Source of the DNA: Welwitschia mirabilis
Lineage: Eukaryota; Gnetophyta; Gnetopsida; Welwitschiales
DNA length: 64,000 nt
Assembly: GCA_051453625.1 (NCBI GenBank)
Contig: JBOZIK010000001.1
Coordinates: 148,483,050 to 148,547,049 of the forward strand
Reading direction: 5' to 3'
Part shown: piece after piece, positions 12,771-22,740 of the stretch
Layout: the number at the start of each line of letters is the position of its first letter
Numbering within the stretch: position 1 is the stretch's first letter
Translations under genes and position numbers: made by a program
Notes under the pieces: generated by a model
The model's input: only the letters and a program-made list of their open reading frames with translations
Told to the model about the DNA's origin: nothing
The model's database searches: none

Positions 12771-12821
12771 GACAATATTTAATAAAAAAAATAAAATATT
12801 ATACAAATACACACTGGAACA
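10439..12821 (+). repeat. 5' LTR of Ty3-4 with internal insertion
   Basis: Starts TGTTATGATGC, ends GGAACA. It aligns along its length to the 3' LTR at 44,895 up to about 11,628 and again from about 12,774. The extra ~1.14 kb between is bracketed by a microsatellite and a gap (separate entry). Shared pieces include CATTATCTAGATGATAG (10,685) and GAGCTATGTATCCTTCATT (about 11,070). Confidence 0.85.
11629..12773 (+). repeat. ~1.1 kb segment inside the LTR, bracketed by duplicated (TA)n microsatellite
   Basis: A block reading TATACATACAT, AGATACAT, (TA)n, ATAATTGAC occurs at 11,629-11,669 and again, with longer (ACAT)n and (TA)n runs, at 12,709-12,773. Between them lie 100 N (11,670-11,769) and 939 bp of AT-rich sequence without similarity to the other LTRs. 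This could be an insertion with a duplicated edge or a misjoin at the gap. No coding signal. Confidence 0.6.
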
Positions 12822-12823
12822 TC

Positions 12824-12842
12824 TTGACAATATTATTAGGAA
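12824..12842 (+). promoter_or_regulatory. Primer-binding site of Ty3-4, decayed tRNA-Asp type
   Basis: TTGACAATATTATTAGGAA compared with TTGGCGCCGTTGCCGGGGA: every difference except one is C-to-T or G-to-A. It lies two bases after the LTR end, as in Ty3-5 and Ty3-6. Confidence 0.8.
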
Positions 12843-13002
12843 AGGCTACTAAAATTTAAGAATTGTTATAACTTACATAACTAGTTTGGATTTTGGTTCA
12901 AAAAATTCATCTATAGTAGTGCTATATTTTTATAGTAGAATCATAGTTTGTTATTTTCCCATTTTTCAATTTTCATTCCAAAGGTAACACCTTGTTATCC
13001 AC
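12843..13002 (+). other. 5' leader of Ty3-4, first part
   Basis: It matches the Ty3-6 leader after 30,845 (GGATTTTGGTTCAA vs GGATTTTGGTTTAA). It stops at the left edge of Ty3-5 and resumes at 26,166. Confidence 0.65.
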
Positions 13003-14086
13003 TATTGCAGTGTGTATTTATGCAATGTTTATGTCTTGAGTAGAATCTTGTTAATTACAAATAATGTGTATAAATACAACACACTAATATATATGGGAGT
13101 GATCTGAATTTCATAATCTATCAAAGTCCAAAATATGGAAATAAGAGAGTTGCTTTCAAGAGAGAAAAACTCTAACCTAACCCATAAAAATAACTTGCAA
13201 TGCATGAAAATGAAATAAAATACACTTGTGTAAGGCTAATCTAGGAAAAGAAAATAACAATGCACCTAAACTATCTAAGATCAACCTTAACCAAGGTTGC
13301 CCTCATAACCTATATCACAAGAGAAACTATCATCAGATCTTAAGCAACATAAGCTATGAGGGAGAAGATCATTCATACATTAAAGCATAAACAAAATTAT
13401 TTTATTAGAAAACACATCATATTTGTATTACAAAATAGCCATAAATTAATAGAGAAAATGTCAGTTAATACTAAGAAAATGTCTTTCTAAAGCTACAAGA
13501 TGGTTCTCTGGCCCCTTGATCTCTTGTCATAAGAATGTTGGGTGAAAATGAAGATAAGAAGGAGTTGAAGGGAGGATCACTATTTATTTACTTAAAACAT
13601 ACAATGGAATAGATAAAAAGGCATGGATAAACCCTAATAGACATGTATAAAGGAATTAGAATACAAGTGGTGAAATTTAGGTGAACATTCAGTGTAAGTG
13701 TTACAATCAGTGTCGTCTAGCTAGTCATCCAAATGATAAAGGAAATGATTCCACCTCATGGTCAAATCCACATCAGCTTCTGGTCAGATCTTAGTCAACA
13801 TCTAGTTGGCATGGCCATTCATCCCATCATTCAAATGATGAGATGGATGATGGTTTTCAATAAATCTTTAATTAGTGAATTATCTTTATTATTTATAGGA
13901 AATTATCATCAGAAATAGAGATTATTCATATTTGCTTAAAATTCTTGTAATTTATCATAATATTACATATTTCTATTCTTTTCATCCTAGATTTCCATTA
14001 TCACAAAAAACAAGCATTTACCTATCTATTTACGTATAAAACAACTAATATACACTATCAAATATACGTAAGTTGGTAGTGCAACA
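13003..14086 (-). repeat. 3' LTR of Ty3-5
   Basis: Plus-strand view starts TATTGCAGTG and ends GTGCAACA. It aligns over its length with 25,081-26,165, for example AAAATATGGAAATAA (about 13,130 and 25,210) and GGCTAATCTAGGAAAA. The open frame at 13,733-13,918 is inside the LTR and is taken as chance. Confidence 0.9.
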
Positions 14087-14088
14087 TA

Positions 14089-14099
14089 GCCCCCCACTT
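14089..14099 (-). promoter_or_regulatory. Polypurine tract of Ty3-5
   Basis: On the minus strand AAGTGGGGGGC, two bases before the LTR start TGTTGCACTACC. It primes plus-strand cDNA. It is the least decayed of the tracts in this window (compare AAGTAGGAGCC and AAGTAAAGGGC). Confidence 0.85.
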
Positions 14100-14600
14100 A
14101 GCCTTATCAGTTCCTAACAAAGCCAAGCAATAAACCATGTCTGCGAGCCAACTTATTTAGACAATTAAAAAAACTAGGATACCTGAAGAAATTATTTCAA
14201 AAAGATTTTTAAAATATTTAGAGATAGAACTAATTTTTTAAAAAATTTAAAAACAATAAACAAAACAACTATGAACCATTAGAAGTTGGTTGTTCCAGTC
14301 ATTGTCCAGATAATGGAGGAGGCGATAGAAACCGATCAAAAAAATTGATTTTCTTAAATAATTAGTTAGTTATAATAAATAATCCCCTACTAAGATAAAC
14401 AGTTAAGTATAAATGATTTGTCTAAGTATAATCAAATCCTCATCATAAAATCAGAAGTTAATCATGTAAAAGTCAAGAATAAATAGAACATCATGAAGAA
14501 AGAAATGATATGTCTATATAATAAAGAGAGTTTTTAGTATAAAAAAGGTATAGAAGGGGAAATACAAAATATAATGCAAAATAACTCCCCTCGTCTATAC
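14100..14600 (-). other. 3' untranslated region of Ty3-5
   Basis: Between the extra frame and the polypurine tract. AT-rich, holding a CATTGTCCAGATAATGGAGG motif (about 14,298) of the inverted-arm type seen in the LTRs. Confidence 0.5.
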
Positions 14601-15607
14601 ATGATTAACTCTGGTTTGATAGCTAGCTCAAGAGTAGGGGGAAAAGAAGAAGGATGCCTAGGATCTATAAGGAGACAGACATCAAGAGAGCTAGAATGTG
14701 CTTTACTGTCTTATCATCCTAGACACATACTGACTCTAAAAAGTCTATAGTTATATTCTGCTAGATAGAAATAATGTGTTGATGCATCTCCACCATCTAA
14801 TCCTTTGTGTGCTATACTCTTCTCTCAATAGATAGGATCCTTTACTCAACTATTTACTCAAAGGTCTAGATCCTTTGATCAAGTGCCTGGATACTTGTGT
14901 TCATAAAATCTTTGATGGTCTGAATGGTCTTAACCAGAAAGGCCTAGATCTGCTCTAATAAAGCTTCAACTGCAGATCTCTATATTTGAGGTTTCTCTGC
15001 CTCTCCTGGCATCTATATACCCATATCCTATAAATAGTAAGCAAAAGTTTAAATATGCGAGATACACTACTCATCTATGAATTTTAGTATTACAATCATT
15101 TAAAAAAAGCTAAAAGGAGGAATGGATAAGAAAGTGTTTGTAAATGTTATACCTCAATCATAGCCCTAAATCTCCTCCAAATAAAAGTAGATAATTTCAT
15201 CTACTCCCTTGACAAAACGCTGTAAAAATCTATAAGTGTGCCATCATAGCATAACTATCATGGAATGATGGACTGATGTTATGAATTAGTCCTTTGTATA
15301 AAAATCTGTATGCAAGGGTTAACTGGGTAATATTTACCCCCCATTAATCAGTGGTTAAATTAGCTAGAATATCTAATATGATGTCATAAGCTCGATGCTC
15401 CTCTATCCCACCAGCTAAATGAATATGCATGCTCTTAACCCCTCAAAGATATACAATGACTGCAATGTGGGATGGGAGAATAGCTATTCATGGTCTTAAA
15501 TAAAAGAAATGATCATATCCTAAAGTTGCCCACAAGTGCCTGGTTGCCTCTCTATATGCATGGTGTCATAGAACTCTCTCATCTCAGAAGCATAATATGC
15601 ACCAAGT
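14601..15607 (-). pseudogene. Extra 3' ORF of Ty3-5, copy 2 (env-like position)
   Basis: Minus-strand reading gives, after a homology block shared with Ty3-4 (43,390-44,050), a heptad-like stretch (LEQIQAFLVKTIQTIKDF, about 14,955-14,900). Further heptads broken by stops at Gln-type positions follow, then a hydrophobic stretch starting ALLMSVSL (about 14,690-14,630) that could be a membrane segment. A coiled coil followed by a hydrophobic tail downstream of integrase is the layout of env-like ORFs described in Athila elements, but I see no recognisable fusion protein and AT-rich decay also yields hydrophobic residues. This is the second of two copies of the region: 15,708-16,620 is a diverged repeat across a 100-N gap. 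Confidence 0.45.
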
Positions 15608-15707
15608 NNNNNNNNNNNNNNNNNNNNNNNNNNNNNNNNNNNNNNNNNNNNNNNNNNNNNNNNNNNNNNNNNNNNNNNNNNNNNNNNNNNNNNNNNNNNN
15701 NNNNNNN
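15608..15707. other. Assembly gap (100 N)
   Basis: Run of 100 N, probably of arbitrary size, lying exactly between two diverged copies of a ~1 kb region. Confidence 0.95.
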
Positions 15708-16860
15708 GAGATGCTACAATAGACTTAATTATCTCATTACCTTGGACATGTACTAACTCTAGAATATCTACAGTCACACTCTATTGGAGACAATGAACTA
15801 GTACATGTCCACCATGTAATCCTCTATGTACTATACTCTCCTCTTGATAGATAGGATCTTCTTCTGAACTCTCTACTTGAAGGTCTAGATCCTCTAATTA
15901 AGGAAACCTCTAATGGTCTTAATAGTCTCAGCCAAAAGGGTCTAGATCTACTCTAATGAATCTCCAATCATAAGTCTTCATACCTGAGGTCTCTCTACCT
16001 TTTTCAGATCCTGTATACTAATATTCTATAAATAGCAAGTAAAAGTCTAAATATGTGAGATATGCTACTCACCTATGGGCTCTGGTATCTCAAATCATCT
16101 AAACAAAGCTAAGAGGAGATATGGATAACCAAGTGTTTATAGATGTCATGCCTCAATCATAGCCCTGAGTCTCCTCCAAATAAAGGTAGGTAGGTTCATC
16201 TACTCTCCTTAAAGCTACTAGAATCTATTAATATGCAACCATAGTGTAACTATCATGTTATGATAAACTAATTTTATGAAACAATCCTCTATGTAAAACT
16301 TTGTAGACAGGGGTCAGCTAAGTAACATTCACCCCTTATTGATCAATGATTAAATAGATTGAAATATCTAATATTATGTCATAGGCTCAACGCTCCTTTA
16401 TCCCACTAGCTAAATGAATATGCATGCTCCCAAGCCCTCTAAGATCTATAATGACTGCAATGTGGAATGAGAGGATAGCTATTTCATAACCTCAAATGTA
16501 AGCAACAATCATGTCCTAGAGTGCATCATGAGTGTTTGATTGCCTCTCTATATGCATGGTGTTATATAACTCTTTCATCTTAGAAGCATAATATGCATCA
16601 TGCACATCTATTATCCATCTTAGTCATAAATCTATTAATCTATAATCAACCTCTAGCTCTATGTGGCTCATGAAATCTTCAAAATATATCTTGACACAAA
16701 TGCTAACTATTTGTATGCTCAAATATCATCCGTATTGAGCTGGTAGATGCATGGGCTTCACACACTGTATCTCAAGCTCGGATTAAGGGCCTGCCTCCTA
16801 CTTTATAGGCTCAGTTAAAGCCTCTGCCTACCTACCTCTACACGTACATGACTAATCAAT
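15708..16860 (-). pseudogene. Extra 3' ORF of Ty3-5, copy 1
   Basis: Diverged duplicate of 14,690-15,607, offset about 1.0 kb. Examples are TCAATCATAGCCCT (15,156 and 16,156) and CTCTCTATATGCATGGTGT (15,547 and 16,545). Minus-strand reading gives VYKVLHRGLFHKISLS and HDSYTMVAY (about 16,320-16,240), matching ILHRELIHNISSSFHDSY in Ty3-4 at 43,727-43,780. A short frame MTVDILELVHVQGNEIIKSI follows at 15,777. Stops break every frame. Function unknown; position is env-like. Confidence 0.5.
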
Positions 16861-17719
16861 CGAAGTTATAAAAATCATCATGCAAAAATAGATAAACAAT
16901 TTAAAACATCACATGGATGCACAATCATAACCTATAAAATCGATGAAAAATTAAGAAAAATACTAAAAATATGTCTTATTTCTCCAAAAGATGTAATGCA
17001 TTCCAAATTGCCTAAACATAAGAGAAAAATGGAAAAAATGTGAAAACTATATATGTAGTGGGTCACATAAGTAGTAAAAAATTGAAGTACTCAAATGAAA
17101 AATATATTCCAGCAAAGTTGTAGAACTTGCACTAATCAATTTTTCCAAAATAACCACTATGATTCAATCTATAGTTTGCGAGAAAATGAGTGAGAAAGGT
17201 AAAAGCTTAAAAATACCTCATAATATACAAAAGAGATCATAACTTGAAAATAGATGAAGAAATTCAAATCCATAAGTTTCAAAATGAAGAATGTAAAAAA
17301 TTGAACAATATACATGAAAATTACACTCGAAAGGCTAAAAAATGGGAGAAAAAAATAAAAATAAGAGGAGAGAGTAACATACCTTATTTTTTAAAATTTA
17401 AAAAGATATTATAAATCTAGTAATGAAATCAGATGGAACAAGTTATAAAATGTTGGTTCTAGCTGGAGGGGTCATCCTCTCTCAGAAGAATAAAGGAAAA
17501 TAATAAGAAAACAAGTGAAAATGAGGAAATAGGATTTAAGCCATGATTTTATCACACTGTCATCTAGTCACATCATCTAGATAATAAGAAAAACATTTTA
17601 TCATGATCGAATAGCAAGAAAACTACTAAATGATTAAGGTTCTAAGAAGAAATAAGAAAATGCAGAAATGACTTTGAAATGGTAGACTCAAAAACTGAAG
17701 AAAACTAGAGTGAAAATGG
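16861..17719 (-). other. Noncoding stretch between extra ORF and conserved domain, Ty3-5
   Basis: A-rich on the plus strand, no frame. It includes an inverted-arm motif cluster (CATCATCTAGATAATAAG, about 17,570). Confidence 0.5.
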
Positions 17720-18250
17720 ACACAAGAAACAAGGAGAAGGCTGCTTACCTATCCTAAGTATTAATCTAGCAAACTCCCAAGGAAAACATCATAATATCAC
17801 CTAAGTCAATTATACATAACAAAATGTATTAACTTCATAAAGTTCATTTAAAAATATAGTGGTTTTGATGATATCCAAAGCTTCAAGTATGTAAAATAAT
17901 GAATGTCAAAACCAAAAGTTACTTAGAAATGAACTCAACTACTTTCATCTATAAATTCATCCAAATATCCAAAACTAAAATGATCAAGTGGGAATACTAA
18001 GAGTCTAAGAAATAAGCAATGCCTCTAATGACACCAAAAACATCATTGATTTCTAACCTTAAAGTTTTTTTCCTTTTTCTTTTGCCATGATGTGGGAAGT
18101 GCAACTACTATCAGAGGAGTAAGAACCCATGAAGCATGACCAACTGACCCCTCAGTGGAATTCCCATAACCATTAACACTGCTAAAGGTTCCTCTCAGAA
18201 ATATTTACCCCAGTGTAATAATAAATCATGATGACCATGTATTTTTCTTT
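17720..18250 (-). other. Conserved noncoding domain, Ty3-5 copy
   Basis: On the minus strand the order is GGTAAATATTTCTGAGAGG, GGAATTCCACTGAGGGGTCA, GGTCATGCTTCATGGGTTCT, then TCATTAGAGGCATTGCTTAT, CTTAGTATTCCCAC, GAACTTTATGAAGT and GTTTGCTAGATTAA. The same words occur in the same order in Ty3-4 (41,367-41,850) and Ty3-6 (35,061-35,560). It follows the integrase tail and has no open frame in common. Confidence 0.7.
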
Positions 18251-18639
18251 AAAGAAAAAAATACAATAACTCATAATTATTATTTATTTTTTTCACTAAA
18301 ATTCCTACATGATTATATAATCAAAAAAGACATAGGTAAACAAGTGAGATAAAAGAGAGAAAAAACACTTATAAACAACCTAAGATTTAAATACTATTGA
18401 AACAAATGTAAGAAACCAAAGCATATTACTTCAAATAAAGTCTATAGACATGGGAATATTTCAAGATTGGGTGAATCCAATCTTACCAACTGTAAATGCC
18501 CAAGTATAAAACTAATTATGATACTTTACAAAGTAATACACAAGTTAATTTTAAAAGATGATCAAGTAATATTATAATATTTAATCAAAGTAGTAAGCTA
18601 AGAAAAAACTTACATAATAATAGAAAGGAAGTCCTCCTC

Positions 18640-19795
18640 ATCATGGGTAACCTCTAAGATAAATAATTCTATTATGTTCATGATTGTATCTAAAGATCCC
18701 TTATATAATTTAAACCATTACCCATTAACCTTCTGAATCTCTCTAGTTTCCAAATCTAAAATTTTAACTAAGCCATTAAAATACACCTTATTTACAAAAT
18801 AAGGACCTAATCATTTAGAGGTCAACTTATTATTCAAAAGGTAAACTCTAATGTTATACAATAAGACAAGTTGACCAGGTTCAAACTTTTTATGAAGAAT
18901 CTTTTTATCATATTTGAACTTTGTTTGGTTTTTATGAATTAATTGACAATGTATGGCACCAGTTCTTTTTTCATCAAGATGATCTAATTGGACTAATCCA
19001 TAGTTAAGATTTTCATTAAAATCCACAAGATTAAGTTGATGAGATGCATGATAAGAATTGTAATACACATCAACTAGTAAGATATAAACTTTACCATAAA
19101 TAAGTCCATAAGATGAAAAACCAAGAGAAGTATGCCAAGTAGTATGGTAAGCCGAAATTACATCATTAATCTTAGAAGTCCAAGACTTTCTGTTAACAGA
19201 GACAAGTTTTTGAAGCATTTCCTTTGTTTCTCTATTAGCATTTTCAGCATATCCATTAGTCTGAGGATGATAAGCATAAGCTACTCTATGTTAAATACCA
19301 ATGGATGGCAGGAGTTTTTTTAAAAAGTGAATTAATGAAATGAGTACCCTAATCACTAATGATAACTTTAGGAAAATCAAATCTTTAAAAAATATGAGTT
19401 TTAAGAAAATGATAGATAATTCAGGCATCATTCAAAGTAGTAGGTATGGCTTTAACCCATTTAGTCACATACTTAATAATCACTAAAATGTAATTTTTAT
19501 TAAAAGAATGTGGGTGAATAAGGCCTATGAAACTAATACCTCAATAATCAAAAGGCTCACACTAAAGAATAGATCTAAGGGGCATTTTCTGTGAATGGAT
19601 AAGACCACAAAAATGATGATAAGAATCACATCTTCTAACAAAATTAAATGAATCATGAAATATAGAAGACCAGTAAAAACTAAAATAAAGGATTTTCATG
19701 GCAATTTTACATCCACTAAAATGTCCTCCATAAATACCGCCATAACAAAGATGAAGAATCTCAGGTATTTCCCAATCATCCATATATTTTCTCAT
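18640..19795 (-). pseudogene. Integrase of Ty3-5
   Basis: Minus strand. The zinc-binding region (19,795-19,562) reads EILHLCYGGIYGGHFSG, then FVRRCDSYHHF: one His and one Cys of the HHCC set appear replaced by Tyr. Core: FDY*GISFIG (first catalytic Asp position is Ser, codon at 19,532-19,534), YILVIIKYVTKWVKAIPT, IISD*GTHF (second Asp kept), YHPQTNGYAENANRE (Glu kept). The C-terminal part (19,218-18,811) reads DVISAYHTTWHTSLGFSSYG, FEPGQLVLLYN and the LGPYFV (GPY/F) motif near 18,800, then a VNG-type tail near 18,735. Reads as Athila/Tat-type integrase with stops and frameshifts. Confidence 0.9.
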
Positions 19796-20400
19796 AATCT
19801 GATCTTTTCACCTATGATACAAATATGGCTCGATCTACTTATAGTCATCTATACAATGGAGAAAATATTTACAATGATTATAGGTTTAATATGATGGTTT
19901 TTTCATGGTTATAAGATAGTTCACAATGTTAACATACCATGGAGGAGGATGAGAAGAATAAACATCAAAAAGCTACTTGTCAAGAAAGGAATCATCAATG
20001 ATAATGTCATCTAAAGGAGAAGAAAGTTGAGAGAAATGATTAGCAATAGAATTATGCTTTCTTGCTTTATCTATTATGGTGAAATTGAATTCTTGCATAA
20101 GAAGGATCCATCTAATCAAATAGGCACTATAATCTTTTTTAGTCATGAGGTAATGAATGGTAGCATGGTCAGTATAAACATTCATGTAAAAGCTTAAAAG
20201 ATAATGTCTAATAGAATGAAGGCAAAAAATAATAGCTAGCATATCTTTCTCTATAGTAGTATAGTTCATCTGAGCTCCAGACAAAGATTTGCTATGATAA
20301 GATATAATTTTAAATTCATTCTCATATTTTTGACAAAGAACCCCACCCACAACAAATTTACTCACATCACACATAAGTTCAAACTCAAGTACCTAATTGG
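19796..20400 (-). pseudogene. RNase H of Ty3-5
   Basis: The longest well-kept coding stretch: 20,374-19,973 stays open for 133 codons. Motifs: MCDVSKFVVGGVLCQ (catalytic Asp), YTTIEKDMLAIIF (catalytic Glu), VYTDHATIHYLM (catalytic Asp), then LIRWILLMQEFNFTIIDKA and HFSQLSSPLDD. RNase H removes the RNA strand during cDNA synthesis. It lies between RT and integrase as usual in gypsy pol. Confidence 0.9.
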
Positions 20401-20911
20401 GTCCCATCACTATAAGAGCATAAGACAATCTGTGTTTAATCTTATTGAAAGAAAGTTAATAAGATTCATTCCATTTGAATTTGGCATCTTTCTCTAGTAA
20501 TGAGTGAAGAAGTTTATAACTAGAAGCATAATCATGAATAAACCAATGGTAAAAACCACAATAACTAAGAAAAAATCAGATCTATTTAACATTTGTAAGG
20601 GTACTAAGATTTTAAATAATACCAACTTTAAAAACATCCATCCTAATTCCCTCCCAAGAAATATGGTGACCTAAAATAATTTCACTCTCTATAAGAAAAT
20701 GACTCTTTTCTCAACTCAAGTGAAAGTCACTAAAAATGCATCAATCTAAGACTTTTTGTAAATAATCTAAGATTTGTTCAAATGTTTTAGCATAAATAGA
20801 AGTCATCCATGAAAATCTCAATAGAATCTTTAAGCATATCAGAAATGATACCGGTCATAGCACACTAAAAAGTACAAGGAGAATTACAAAGTTTAAAAGA
20901 AACATGTCTAA

Positions 20912-21011
20912 NNNNNNNNNNNNNNNNNNNNNNNNNNNNNNNNNNNNNNNNNNNNNNNNNNNNNNNNNNNNNNNNNNNNNNNNNNNNNNNNNNNNNNNNN
21001 NNNNNNNNNNN
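20912..21011. other. Assembly gap (100 N)
   Basis: The ~88 bp before and after the gap are nearly identical, suggesting two contigs that overlap but were not merged. Confidence 0.95.
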
Positions 21012-21247
21012 AATCTTTAAGCATATCAGAAACGATACCGGTCATAGCACACTAAAAAGTACAAGGAGCATTACAAAGTTTAAAAGAAACATGTCTAAAA
21101 GCAAAGGTACTAAAAGGAGAAGTGAAAGTAGTTTTAGCTTGGTTCTCAATGGTAATGCAAACCTAATTGTAACTACTATAACTATCAAGAAAACAGTAAA
21201 ACGAATAACCCTAAATCCTATTAAGAATCTAAATAATAAAAGGTAAA

Positions 21248-21347
21248 NNNNNNNNNNNNNNNNNNNNNNNNNNNNNNNNNNNNNNNNNNNNNNNNNNNNN
21301 NNNNNNNNNNNNNNNNNNNNNNNNNNNNNNNNNNNNNNNNNNNNNNN
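21248..21347. other. Assembly gap (100 N)
   Basis: Flanked by two clearly diverged versions of the same ~110 bp of RT. Confidence 0.95.
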
Positions 21348-21700
21348 TTTGGCTTGGTTCTCAGTGGTAATGCAAACCTGATTGAAATCATTGTAATCAT
21401 CAAGGAAACAATAAAAAGTATGACCATGAATCCTATCAAGAATTTAATTGAGAAAGGCAAAGAACAGTGGTCTTTTTTGATAACTTCATTTAGTTTTTGG
21501 TAGTTTATGCACATACAACATTTCCCATCTTTTTTAGGTACTACCATTAAGGGGCTAACCCACTCACTATCAGTAATGGAGTAAATAATTTTAGCATCCA
21601 TAAGTTTTATGATTTCATCCTTTACAATTTACTTAAGGGCTAGATTGAGTCTACATTGGGGTTGCCTTCTAGGTTTAGCTTTTTCTTTGGGGTAAATTTT

Positions 21701-22288
21701 ATGCTACACAATGGAAGTGGGTATGGTTATCAAATTGTTATGAGATCAAGCAAACACATGAATCTTTGATTCGAAAAGAGAGATGAGACTGGATTATTAT
21801 TGAGGAAAAACGTTTTTATTGATAATCAATGGTTTGTTCAGATCTCTATTTAGGAAAATGTATTTCAGTCCACTGTCTAAGGGTTTCAAGTTCAAGTTTA
21901 TGTTCAGACTTTTGGTTTCAGGAAAATTCTCAGAAAAACTAACTATCATCTAAGACTATCATCCAAACATAAGTAGTGGATGACCACCCTCAAAATAAGA
22001 AATCTCAGAATTGCTAATTTTTCAGACTTCAGCATAGTTTACAGACTCAGGCTCACTACTCCCCAGATCAGAAAACTTAGTTGATAGATGGTCAAAATCA
22101 AGTTAATCATTAAGCACATAAAGGTAGTATACTTCCAATTTATCATCAAACAAGATTGGCTCGTGAAGCATGAACCATCTTTACTTAAGTAAATAGTACT
22201 GTAAAAATAGGATTGGTTTAATTTCTTTCTCCAAACTCAAATCATTGCTTAAATCTTTTTTAGCTGCTTCAAACACTCTTATTGAAAA
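21701..22288 (-). other. PR-RT linker of Ty3-5
   Basis: Decayed polyprotein linker. On the minus strand TTATTTTGAGGGTGGTCATC (about 22,010) corresponds to the Ty3-4 sequence at 29,562, and GGATGATAGTC to the Ty3-4 sequence resuming at 37,507. This comparison dates the Ty3-6 insertion into Ty3-4. Confidence 0.7.
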
Positions 22289-22740
22289 TTATTTATTCTT
22301 AAAATGGTACTTCATCCATCCAGTTCTTGTATTTATAATGTAATGGGCTATTACATAGAAAGATCTACCTAGAAATAAAGGATATTCACCATGGTGCTCA
22401 ACTTTTAAAACAACTACATTAATGGGGTAGAAGGCTTTCTCTATTTTAATGACCAAGTCCTTAATCACACATAACAGTTTCTTCATAGATGTGTCGGCTA
22501 ACTTCAAGATAATGCGTGTGCATTCTACTCTTTCTTTCAAATCAAGACATTGAAAAATGGGCACCAGCATTATGTTGACATTAGCTTTAATGTTTATCAA
22601 GGCTTTCTTTATTCTATGGTTTCCCTCTAAAGTGACACTTATAGTTGCTGCCCTTAAATCTTTAAAATTTGGACATTTTTAGCATACCAAGTTACTAACA
22701 TATTGAGTTAGTAAGACTTTATTAGGGATGATTCATTTTT
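22289..22740 (-). pseudogene. Aspartic protease of Ty3-5
   Basis: 22,600-22,289 is open for 103 codons: RIILKLADTSMKKLLCVIKD, KAFYPINVVVLKVEHHGEYP, LFLGRSFYVIAHYIINTRTG. Just upstream the active-site region reads KKALINIKANVNIMLVPIFQ, where D-L/I-G-A-S is expected. Asp has become Asn and the Gly is also lost, so this copy is inactive. Compare the intact DIGAS in Ty3-4 at 28,966. Confidence 0.85.

Larger units (their letters stand above)
20401..21700 (-). pseudogene. Reverse transcriptase of Ty3-5
   Basis: Minus strand. The N-terminal part (21,601-21,350) reads DAKIIYSITDSEWVSPLMVV, PKKDGKCCMCINYQKLNE and KKDHCSLPF. After two 100-N gaps the centre reads MTGIISDMLKDSIEIFMDDF, with the catalytic FMDD box intact at 20,812-20,823. 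Sequence next to both gaps is duplicated (20,823-20,911 with 21,012-21,100; 21,135-21,247 with 21,348-21,460), so the local order may be an assembly problem. RT copies the element RNA to DNA. Confidence 0.85.

Noticed and set aside
13733-13918. 61-codon open frame
   Set aside because: Inside the Ty3-5 3' LTR; no motif, not kept in the other LTR.
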